Source of the DNA: Ignelater luminosus
Lineage: Eukaryota > Arthropoda > Insecta > Coleoptera > Elateridae
NCBI GenBank assembly: GCA_011009095.1
Contig: VTPC01000505.1
Coordinates: 114,353-178,352, forward strand
Direction: 5' to 3'
Length of the DNA stretch: 64,000 nucleotides
This document shows positions 11,491-22,235 of this stretch, piece by piece (within the stretch, counting starts at the first letter, position 1; every line of letters starts with the position of its first letter). The notes beneath the pieces were generated by a model, which did no database searches, was not told where the DNA came from, and saw nothing but the letters and a program-made list of their open reading frames with translations. Position numbers and translations under genes: made by a program.

Positions 11491-13557
11491 TTTTCGTTTA
11501 TGCACCTCACAAAAAGATTACAAAATAGTTATTTACTGTTTTCGTGAAGTCAAGTGAAAAAAAATAAACATTTATGAGTTTTGCGTTTTAGTACATTATG
11601 TTTACTTATAATAGTGTTGTTTTAAGTTAAATTTTATACCTATATACTACTACTACTATAAAATAAAATCAAAATCACAAATTACAGAAATCAAAAACAG
11701 AACAACCAATTATTATAACAAGGGTTACAAAACATGATCACCCTCGAACTAGTTCTATGAATTTTTAATAGAGGTCGTTACCATCGTGTTTTTCTCCTGC
11801 AATATATCTTGTTTTTCTATCGATACTACAAACAAATACAGATAGCAAGCTGAAAGTAAAAAATGAACTTTAAATTAACAAGAAAAATTCTAAAAAAATG
11901 CAATACGCAGTCTATAATAGTTCGAATCTTTGACTAGAATTTTCCGCACGAAATGTTATCATTATCCGAATTATCAACGTTCCCATTTAATTAGGTTAAA
12001 CGGACGTTTTCCTGTATTTTTTACGATCATCCTGCAATAGCCGTGGATTCTTGGTAAAACCTTTGAAACAATCCTTTATTGTGAGAAAAAGCAAAAATGT
12101 TTGTGTTATTCTGCTTTATTTAAACTCTTCGCCATGTATATCTCATCCATAAAATAGATATATTATCTTGATTGTTATTTTCAAGTAGCAATCTCTAAAA
12201 AGAATTTGATTACTTAAATGAAATTGCACGCCGTAGGAGTTTAATAAATCCATCATTAATTTGTTCACTGAAGGGATGGGCAGCAGTCAGTACCCCGCCT
12301 CTATTTTGTACATTGCAGCAATTGAAAATTGCAAGTACGTGCCATATAAACTAAAGTATGATCTCAGATATTTCCCCCACCTTAATTTATCTTAGAACTT
12401 TTGCTTACTAGTCACATATGTTTGCTTATATGCGTCAAGTGGCTTCTTCGAGTCGCGAATATTGTGTATGTACGGCTTTGGCAAGGATTTATAGCAGCGT
12501 GCGTGAAATTATAAATTATTGAATGTGCGAAAAAGATATCAGAAGCATAATCGTTGTAGTGTTTATGTATTACTCATAATTGTAGTATACTAATAATTAC
12601 AAGTGTTTTAATTGAGTGATTAATTGCGGGAACTGCAAATCTGTTTATAGTGGAGAGCAGCTGTATTTTTAAAATATTTTGTTTGGGTTTTGCTGCAGGT
12701 TTTTAAAGTGGTTCTGGATTCAAGAACATATTTGGAAGTTAGTTGTATTATAAAGCGAGTTGATTGCGTTGTATAGTCGAAGATTCAGCACATTTAACGT
12801 GAGATATTTTAATTTGTTATAATTATTTTATAATTTTGTTCAAAGTACAAATTGAATTATTTTGCTGTGTAAAAATAAAAATTATCTAACGAAAACAATG
12901 ACGCATATTAAAAAATAACAAGGTAATAAGAACAGAAAAATATAAAAATATAAATCTTGAATGAAAGTAGAAATAATAATGAAAGTCAGGTTGTTGTGGT
13001 AGCATACTTCAAAAAAAAGGGAACGAAAAATTCAAAATTTTAAATTTAGACTCTTCGGCTAAAAATAATTAGAATTATTACCATTCGCGCATATTTTCTA
13101 CATTTCTGATCTTTATTTAAAAAGTATCGTATAAGTGAATAATTAGGTATTATTAAACATTTTCTTTGTAACATTTTTAAATAAACTTTCGAATATTGAA
13201 GGAGATACTGTAACCACATCCTGTAACTTCCGAAATTTAGTAATTAATTCTACTAAATAGAAGCAAAAGTGGTTATTGTTTAATCAACCGCACTTAAGAT
13301 ACATGTCGTTAATCAAGTTATTGAATTTTGAACAGAAAAGAATTTTTAGAAAATGTAAAATCTTGTCTTGGAATTTGTTAGTAGTCAATCATTATGGATT
13401 TAACACATTTCTGAAAACTTAAAAATTATGTTATATACACCACGAAAACTTTCACAAATGCAATCATCTTGGTGCCGTACGTCGGATTTATAACATGAGA
13501 TCATACAATATACATAACGAATTGGAATTAAACTGTCACTGCAGCAGCATAATACTA
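11491..13557. other. Intergenic, no recognisable gene
   Basis: AT-rich spacer. The stretch 12280-12800 is a little richer in mixed sequence and could hold promoter or 5' UTR of a neighbouring gene, but I see no decisive motif. Confidence 0.3.
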
Positions 13558-13605
13558 CAGTCGAACTTTGATAACTCGAACTCGAAGGGACAAAAAAAAG
13601 TATTA
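13558..13605. repeat. Single pogo-like terminal repeat
   Basis: TA-CAGTCGAACTTTGATAACTC followed by GAACTCGAAGGGACAAAAA matches the left ends at 19574 and 29039. I did not find a matching right end, so it looks like a fragment. Confidence 0.55.
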
Positions 13606-15671
13606 TCACATACATGTAGACTATTACTCTACTGCTACATTCTTGATATGGAAATCATGGTAAATGCTGCAGTAGCGGTCAATTAAAAAGAAAGTCTTAC
13701 TAATAAAATTCGTAATTTCTCAAGGAGATATTGGATCATATAAGTTCGTTTTTGCCGCAATAGCCTCATTAAAACGACCGCAGGAAGTCTTGTGGCATAG
13801 TGTGATACACATCGTTCTGTTGAAATCAATCATTAGAAGTTTTCGCAATTCTGAAGCACTTTCCACACGGCTTTATAATTGATCATTACAATTAGATCAT
13901 TGTTTTCTTATTTTAAACAATTTACCAGAAAATTAAAATATTCTGTCGTTTCTTTCCTGGAAGTTTTTCCATGAGTTTACTAACATCTACAATCAATGAT
14001 TGTTGTAGAATATAAAGGACCGTATTCACGATTAAATTAACCGTTGGTTAGAATTTAACGTAAATGATATATCTTTATCGCATTCTTATAGGGACTCGGG
14101 CATCACATCGCTGCCTGGAGAGTAAACAATTAGCCTAACCCATATATTCTGTGGTAAACAGTGATCTAATAACTATAGTAATGCTATCATTTATTTATTT
14201 ATTTTTAAATTACTAAAGCGCATTGGAAACTTTCGAGTGAAAAACACCATAAGAATTTAATGTGTAAAACTGAATTGTTTTGTTTCTTCTCCGGGTAGCC
14301 ATATTTGAGACATTTGATTAGCTGATGTAGTTTTTCGCATATTCTCCAAGTCTTATAGGAAAAAAGGACATGGTGATTACAGATCAAAATTAACAATGCT
14401 TTGTGAATACAACCTAAAATCTTTTCAGCCTCGGTTGGTATTTTACAAAAATATGAGACAATACTGTCTTAGTGCACGTAGAGAGTAAAGGCCAAGGAAA
14501 CCATAAAGTAATGCCTGAATCTAGGATTTCAGATCTTTTCCCTTCACGTCTTTCGCCATGGGAACTGCAACTGAAACCACGCCAAGTAATCCCATGCACA
14601 TCATGCGTATATCCTTCTCAGTATAAAACTATTTGAAGCACAAAATTCTCCAATGATGAATGTAGTACTGTTTCACAAAAGAATATTGATTGGCCCCGGT
14701 GCGACGAATTGTGACTCGTGTATGGTTGTACCGATTGGAAGTTGATTTGGCGGTTTAGATTTGTTTCTTTCTGTGTGCTACAGTAGAAAAACGGTAAAGC
14801 AGAAGCTTTTCTGAACAATTCTATGGTGGTGTTTTAAATGAGCTATTGATATCGTGATAATCACTGGAGAGTGTGGAATCTCTTGATGTTTTGATTTCAT
14901 TGATTATGGACTGCGTAGCTTGAATTTTGATTCTTCTTTAGTTCACTTGTAGTAGTGATTTGCTGTTGAGTGGTATAAAACAAATTGTATTTGGTGCATG
15001 AGGTGTGTATTATTGTATATGAGGCGAGTGTCTTCAAGGATGTTCTCTAGCTTGTGGAAGCAAGTTTTTAACGACTTTTATTATTTACTTGATATAATTT
15101 TTAGACTGGGATCGCTAATTCGGATGAATTCGGGATGTTCTCTTTGTTATTCTTCACTGATCTATTCACATATCGATCACTCAAGAATTTCAATGGCCCT
15201 TTTTTTGTGATTGATTTTACGGGTCATATATGAAGGTGCGGTGGAAAAAACACGCGATCCTACAATCGGTTACAGGACAAAGGTCTTGTAAATGTTCAAG
15301 AGTGTTGCAAATTCTGGTACCTCGGTTGGTACTTTCGTTTTAAAAGGTGACGTTAAAGTTTGAGTTTTTGTTCATCTCTGGAACCAGGTCTCTGCTCAAT
15401 GTAGTTTGATCAGTGAAATCTTGAACGAAGAACCCGCAAAACCGTGTCGTCGGCGAATTAAATAAGACGGTTTGTTGGGTTAAAGAAACGAGGAATGTCG
15501 AAATATGAAAATGAAGGATGACAGAATAGACTACTGAGAAACACTAACTTGCAGCGCGATGCGTGCTATTTGGCCAGAGCCTGGCAGCACATGTACAACA
15601 ATGTGCCGATTGAGTACTGCTGCTTAGTCGAGTATTATAGCATTTCTAACCCTATACGCCTAAGATTTTTT
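13606..15671. other. Intergenic, no recognisable gene
   Basis: Several short open frames on both strands (for example 14414-14599 and 14998-15210), none with a recognised motif. No paired transposon ends seen. Confidence 0.3.
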
Positions 15672-15847
15672 TATACAGCGTGTCCACATTTCGATGCTCA
15701 CTATTGGAATCTCGGAAATTGTAAGAGATACGAAGTCGGTTAAATTAGAAAAGATTTGGCTGTTTTGGAGATCAGTTTACTTATGCTTTTGTTTTTTCAA
15801 AAAAGTTCACGGCTTACTAGATATTTGCTAAAACCGAAATTGTATTA
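15672..15847. repeat. Dispersed repeat, copy 1
   Basis: Begins TATACAGCGTGTCCACATTT and runs through AAAGTTCACGGCTTACTAG to about 15847. A close copy lies at 29264-29437 in a C3G intron. The CAGxGTGTCC start is typical of abundant insect MITE-like repeats. Confidence 0.75.
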
Positions 15848-17479
15848 TTATTATAATTTTGTGTGCATCGCATGAGGAAAGTTTGTCGATTTCTCGGATT
15901 AAAATGTTACTTTACTTCCTAGATTATTTCATGCTTCATGATTTACATTAATTTTGAGTTTGTTTTGATACATATCATATTTTCATGACGTCCTTTTTTA
16001 TTACACACGTAACTCTTTTTGTTTAGAAAATGCTATAAACTCATATACATATTTGTATCTTCTGCACTTGGCCAAAAAAAACATAAATCTGAAAACCATA
16101 AAAATTAAAACATTAATGAAATGGAACGTGTGCTTGTCAGTGGATCTGCAGTTGGAAAATTTCACGTACATATAAATTGAATTTCGGTATTGTCGGCCGA
16201 AAAAATTGATGCGATTTTGAAAGTTTTTCACCAGTGTACCCAAAAGGTATGTTTTTATTACAAAACTACATTAACATGTTGGTTGATGTTACAAAGTGCA
16301 CGAGTTCTCGTTTGGGCCAGCGATATTATCGTACGTAGATAGCATCGTCATATAGGAAGTAATATGAATATTGACGTGTTATACTTGTAGTAATATTGAT
16401 ATTTCCCAGTATAAAACGTACTGTTTTAAAAAACGATTCTGGTGTGGAAACTTTCCAAAATACTATAAACGCGGTTTTTACGGTAGATAAACCATAGATA
16501 AGTTACGTCACGTTGTTGCAGTTATTTATTACATTAAAATGGAATAAAATACATTCAAATCGAGTTAGAATATAAAAGTTAAATTAGAAATAAGGAAAAT
16601 GTAGATAAATTGAAAGAATTATTTTAATTTAATATGGATATGGATATTTCTTCCGTTTCTCATTGAAAATATTGAAATTAATAACTGACATGACGGCAAG
16701 GTTTCAGTTGTTTCTTTTTCATAAAAGGGGGACGGACATAATTTTATTATTTATTTATAATAATAAAGATGGATAAATTGATCGATATAATTAATTGCTG
16801 CGACAGCAAGAAGAAAGACGCAATTATTATAAAACAAGCAAGGAATTTATTTTTAATTGAAACTACGTGCTTTTGTATGAAAGTTTACGTAGAAACGAAG
16901 TAGTATATTTGATTAATTTTAATACCTGCAAATAAACCTTGTACACAGTTCTATTTATAAACAAAGTTCGTTTAACCACGATACTCAAATTAACTAAATG
17001 GTGATTTGATATAAATAGAACATATAAATTGATAGTGGATAGTAAAAAAAGTTTAAGAGCTATTTTAGATACCCTAAAAAGAACATAAGAAATTAAATTG
17101 AATAATCAGGTAGTTCACTTGAGTACGCGTTTATTACTTACTAGTATTATCAAATACGTTATGCAGCAAATTATTTACGTTTTAATAGAATCTTGCGTCT
17201 TTTTACGTCAGTGTCATTTACACACATTGTATTAGTGGCGGGTCGTATTTTAATTAGTAAAGGGCATTCCTTGGTGTTAGTTATTTAAAGTGTTACTTTT
17301 CATAATATCAGTGTGAATATAGGAAATAAGAATAAATTTTAGTGTGATTTAAATAATTTGTAGCAAAATACATGGAAATATTAATTCAACGTTGTGTAAA
17401 ATGCTTTTATAATTTTAGTGGGTATTCAATGTCATATTTTTTTGTTAGGTGTAGCTGATAAATAGTTTACTCTTTTGGT
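15848..17479. other. Intergenic, no recognisable gene
   Basis: Very AT-rich. Could include promoter or 5' UTR of the plus-strand gene that begins downstream. Nothing specific can be supported. Confidence 0.3.
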
Positions 17480-17708
17480 ATGGAAAACCACAATTTCTAT
17501 CCGTTATCGTTTTATGTTTGCATAAGTTTTCTAATCATTTTGCCAATCATCCTTTTAGTCACAAATTATAGCTACTCCACTGCAGAATCGTTATATACTT
17601 TGTTCCAAACACGGCGTGTTTTTGGGCTCGTTCTTCAAATTTTTAATTTTTTTTTCATCTGTCAAACGATCGAAAGTAATTCTGAGAGTGATTTGTGGAT
17701 TAGTAGAG
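17480..17708 (+). CDS. Possible 5' coding exon of C3G (uncertain)
   Basis: Open from an ATG at 17480 for 76 codons to a good donor (AGTAGAG|GTAAAT). One base of a split codon is left over, which joins the AA at the start of the exon at 21976 to make Glu, so the frame continues as ISR-ESESPIPSPL. A possible acceptor (TTTTTTTGTTAG) lies just upstream. The oddity is content: residues 7-27 (FYPLSFYVCISFLIILPII and on) are strongly hydrophobic, and so is the segment VFGLVLQIFNFFFICQTI. C3G proteins are cytoplasmic and do not start this way. A one-in-three phase match plus a donor is weak proof, so this may be a chance frame, with the real first exon elsewhere. Confidence 0.3.
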
Positions 17709-19573
17709 GTAAATTATTAGATTATAAAATATAAAACGGCAGGATAGGCCATGGTTTATTTTTGTAATGTTGACAGTACGTTATTTTTGATACAAGTGCG
17801 CTGTCACGTCATATTTCAGGCGTGAGGCCGAAATTTGAAGCACGAGACGAGAGTCGAGTGCTGCAAAAAAGGCCGAGTGCGCACGTGTATCGAACAAAAT
17901 TTTTTTATCATCGTTTGCATAAAATGAGAGAAAACATTAATTTACTGTAAATTTTGAGGTTAGATTTGACAGATGTCAAATTAAGTACGTAGACAAAAAA
18001 TAGTTACTTGTTTGACTAGGCAAACCTATAATTTTTTTCTCGATTGCCTAAAATTAACATTTTTCATTGAATATGTTGTAACCGTATTTATCCAAAACTG
18101 TTGAATAATGAGCCCATTATTTGGCTCGTGTTCCAAATTTCATCCGAGTGTAAAATAGCTGGTTAAATAATACTTCTATACTATTACATATTAAATTAAA
18201 ATCATAAATGTCACATTTTTGTTTTCATTTTCCATAGCAAGCCTTTTTCACGTCAACTGTCAGTAAAAATGTATTTGCAGCCTGGGGTATAGAAGTGATG
18301 CTTTAGTTTTTGCTAATTGTCAGTAAAGCCAAATTTTAATGTCAATCGGCAAAAAACATATACAGAGTGTAAAAAAAAAATAGTGTCGAAAACTCTAAGG
18401 ACGTGTAGTATTCATGAAAATAAGTAAAAAAGTGTAGATAAACGTGTCCGGATGTGCACCGTTTCTGAGATACAGCATGTCAAAGTTTCATTTAAAATTC
18501 TTTGTTTTTTTTTAAATAATTTAAGAAGTTGGATACCTTTTTTTTTATCAAAGGCGAGGAATTTCAGAGAGACTAACTGCCCACTCTAAAGAAGTTTGTT
18601 AAAATTAACAATCGATTTGACGAAAAAAAGCTGGTTTTACATTTTCCCCATAGAATGTTTACTTAATGTTTACTTCTAAAGATGGATTTTTCAAAATCTC
18701 TCCCAATTCAACGGCCTATATTAAGGTCATACGCTTTTTCTTCAAATATCTCAAACTCGCATTCCTTGACAGAAATTAAGCCTTTGCCATGTAATCGTTT
18801 TCCCTAAAGTGCATCGTTCCCAAGATACAAGGTGTCAAAATACCACTTAAGCCTGTTAAATTTGAGAGGTTTAGAAAAATCCAGTTTTACTAGAAAACGA
18901 TGCTTTTTACGGAAAAGATGTACCAGCGACTTTTTTGCCAAATAAAAATAATTTTGAAAATAAGAGAACTTTAAAGTGAAAATTCATAACCGAAAAACTA
19001 CTTAGATCTCTAACTTCTTAAGGAAGCAATTTCGCTTGTTTTGACACCAGAAATCCACCCTTAAATGTTGTCCCATTGTTACATTACTTTCAAGACACTC
19101 TTTAAAACACGTTTTTCTCAAGAACAGTGATTTTTAGCGACTTAAATCAGATATTTTCTCTTAGTGTCAAATTTGATTGCACATTCAATTTCATGATCAA
19201 TAATTCGAAAAAGCCATCAGAAAAAGTTATGAGCAAAAACTTGCCGAAGTAGTGTAGCTAACGCCCTCTATTATCATCACAAAAGCCAACATCACCATCT
19301 TGTTTGTCAACAATTGAAACCTACGTATATCAAGTTTGAACAAAATTGCATCAGTAATTTTTCTATTATAGTAAAAGATAGAAATGAAAATCTTAATTTG
19401 GAAGGCCTTGCTTATTGCAAGTTGGCCTCCATTGACCTATTTTGACCTCAGGAATCCACCCTTAAACGTTGTCCCATTACTTTCCAGATACCCTGTAGTA
19501 CTTTTTCGTTTATTTGCCCCACAAAACCGTTGCAAAAATTATATTTTGGTGAATGGCAAAACTGAAATAGATA
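17709..19573. repeat. Repeat-rich spacer or intron
   Basis: Holds a short relic around 17820-17880 (CGTGAGGCCGAAATTTGAAG and GAGTCGAGTGCTGC). From about 18361 (TACAGAGTGT) to about 19497 (ATACCCTGTA) it holds a degenerate unit with internal repeats (GTGCACCGTTTCTGAGATAC against GTGCATCGTTCCCAAGATAC). No gene seen. Confidence 0.45.
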
Positions 19574-20188
19574 CAGTCGAACTTCGATAACTCGAACCTT
19601 GACTTGACACAAAACATGTGAGTTATCAAGACTTCGGGTTATTAAATAAAATACATAACATATATTATTTGTCCACATTTTCATACGTTGGTTTTTCGAT
19701 TGCAGTAATTATTGTTTGCTTATTTTTTAAAATAGTAGAGACTGTACTTGTCGGAACACAATACTTCACAGCTACTTCTTTCTTTCGTGAACCGCCTTCC
19801 ACTTCTTTTGTAAGTCTATATTTTTCATCAATAGATAAAATTTTTACAGTATGTACGTTTTAATGACATGAACACAACAAAAATAACGCGATCAACTAAT
19901 AAAGCATACACATGAACTTAAGTAGTGCAGAAACCGAACCCCCTGCATTGTATGCTATAAAACGAGCGGTTAGAAACACATGTAGTCAGGGAATTTCTCC
20001 GGAAATCCGACTTATCGAAGGTGGTGCCAAATATTCTGTTCAAGTTATCAAGATATTCGCGTAATAGAAGTTCGAGTTATCAGGTAAAAATTACACATAA
20101 TTTTCCCTCTTGACACTATATCCAAACAATTTGATTTGAGTTATCGAAAATTCGAGTTATCGAAGTTCGACTTATTGCAGTTCGACTG
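19574..20188 (-). mobile_element. Internally deleted pogo-like transposon (615 bp)
   Basis: Flanked by TA on both sides (19572-19573 and 20189-20190) with inverted ends CAGTCGAACTTCGATAACTC and, on the right, CAGTCGAACTGCAATAAGTC. The right end carries several tandem TCGAGTTATCGAA blocks. Inside, the minus strand encodes the N-terminal helix-turn-helix of a pogo transposase, but the DDE catalytic domain is absent. This fits an internal-deletion derivative of a larger autonomous element. Confidence 0.85.
19672..19862 (-). pseudogene. Pogo/CENP-B-type transposase DNA-binding domain fragment
   Basis: The minus strand reads TVKILSIDEKYRLTKEVEGG, SRKKEVAVKYCVPTSTVST, ILKNKQTII, then reaches a stop at NVDK. 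This matches the psq/CENP-B N-terminal helix-turn-helix of pogo-like transposases, where the second helix is K-D/E-V-A-x-x-x-x-V/I-P-x-S-T-V/L. About 60 residues are open with no frameshift. The start codon is not clear. No DDE domain follows. Confidence 0.8.
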
Positions 20189-21975
20189 TATTTGTTTAAC
20201 AATATTAGCTGTTGAGGAGAGGAACGGCATATCCTCAAAATCACTTTGGTTCGATTTACAAACTCGATATTTTTTGGTAAACCTACTTCTAAAGTTATAA
20301 ACTGAATAAAGTACAAATTTAATAAAATACTGAAATTGCATATACATACATACTTGCATTTCCTGTTACCATTGCTGTGTGTTGTTTAGAATTTACAATA
20401 AAATCAAATTAGTTTATAAAATATTAGCAGTTCTTAAATAACTATTTTAAAGACTTGTCTCTAAACACTCTTTTAAGAACTGGGTACACAGTTACATAAA
20501 CAACTATTTTAATAGTAAGTAGCTTTACCAAAAAATACCCCTGAGGGTACACGAAGCTCTCTCATGGGGTATGCAGGTGTAGTCATCTCACTGAAAGGGC
20601 AGTGTAAATTTATAAATAATTGACAGTTTTGCATGTATATTTTGTATTATTTAGTTTTAAATTTGTAAAATTTCTCATGTAAAGGTACAATAATTAAAGA
20701 AATTACTTTTGAGGGGCACAGAACCCAAAAAGCTTGAATACTGCTGCATTAGATTGTATGTATTAAGTGAAATACAGCAAAAGATGAATCAAAACAATTT
20801 GAAATCTGTTAAGCAGTGACAGATCTGCACTTCTACATTAATAATATCCATTGTCAAGTGATTTACTTCAAATACGCCAAAGAAATATTTTCTGAGAATC
20901 ACGTTTGTCTGAATTGCTGGCACAACTTTCTTCTATTCTTACTATAAGCCATCTAGGAATCATTTGTTGAATTCCTAATTGATTATAAGAAGTAAAGCGC
21001 TACCTCACCAACATGTGTTAATAAAGCTCCATCCTCTCTATGGTGCATGGAGGTAGGCTATCTCTTCTGGATATTCTTAACAATAAATTTTATATTAAAA
21101 TATACTATAAAAAAGAGAAAAAATCCAAAAGCATCATAGTAACTTTAATATATGAAGTGATTTTTATTTTAACTCAAAAACGAAAACATGCATTGAAAAC
21201 TTGAATACAACTATAGATTCAATTAAACAAGTAAATCAGTAATGTGTATTTACAATTATTGCAACTGAATTTGGTCATCCTGTGTGCTTTCTTCTAGTAA
21301 ATTCGATACACTGCTGGTTATTTACTTTGCAATTGAAGTTGAAAAAACTAGAATTTTTTTCCAAAGAATAGAACTGTATTTATATATTGTTCTGCACTAC
21401 TTTGCAAATTAGAACTGTTTTTTAGTAGTAATCGGCACTTTTATGAACAAAAAACAAATATTAAACAGCGTTCTTTCTAAATGTATATTACATTCTCTTT
21501 TGGAAAAGGTTATAATATGATTAGCAAGGTCAGGAATGTTAATGGACTATAACTTATTTAGTAGAAAATACGTATCTTTAACAAAACTTGAAAACACAAT
21601 ATTTAGTAGACTTAGGTGTTAGTGGTCTCATATTTAATAGTGAAATCAGACCAATTAAGTGATTCCTTCCTCAAGTGAAATTTATTTTTTCAATATAGGA
21701 TGAATAATAATAAATTTGGTTCATCATAATTTGTTGTTGTATAATAAAGGTATAATCACTGTGTTCAGACAACTTTTTTTTACCTTAGCAAATTATAGTC
21801 ATTTTATTGTAATAAACAAAAATAAGTAGGAAAAGTACTGCATGCAATACTCAATGTAAATAAACATTAAATATACACTGTACAGTTTGTAGTTTTAATT
21901 TGATTTTAATTCTCTTGTAAATAATTTAGAATTTCTATTACAAAAATAACTAATATTAAAATTTATTTATTACAG
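20189..21975. other. Spacer or first intron upstream of C3G, no gene
   Basis: AT-rich, ending in the acceptor TTATTTATTACAG at 21975. No paired repeat ends found. Confidence 0.35.
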
Positions 21976-22235
21976 AAAGTGAAAGCCCTATTCCCTCCCC
22001 TCTGGCAGGACCCGGACCAGGGGGGCATAAACCCTCATTCAAAAGCACCAAACTGGCAAGACGGGCGCGTTCATTCAAAGACGATTTCCTGGAAAAAATA
22101 TCACAAATGCGTAGTCCAACAAACCAGGGGATTCGGTCGCACAGTCCCAAAGGTCGTTCCCCTAAACCTGACACAGCAGATAGCACACCGATTACCAAAG
22201 GGCCTGCACAGGAATTGGATATTCTTGGAAAACAG
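21976..22235 (+). CDS. C3G: C3G exon: basic N-terminal region
   Basis: Acceptor TTTATTACAG, donor AACAG|GTTATT (phase 0). Encodes ESESPIPSPLAGPGPGG, a basic patch (KLARRARSFKDDFLEKIS) and a Ser/Pro stretch. It is more GC-rich than its surroundings, as expected for coding sequence here. Confidence 0.85.

Noticed and set aside
14205-15210. Short frames on both strands in spacer DNA
   Set aside because: No family resemblance and no codon bias that I can see; expected by chance.
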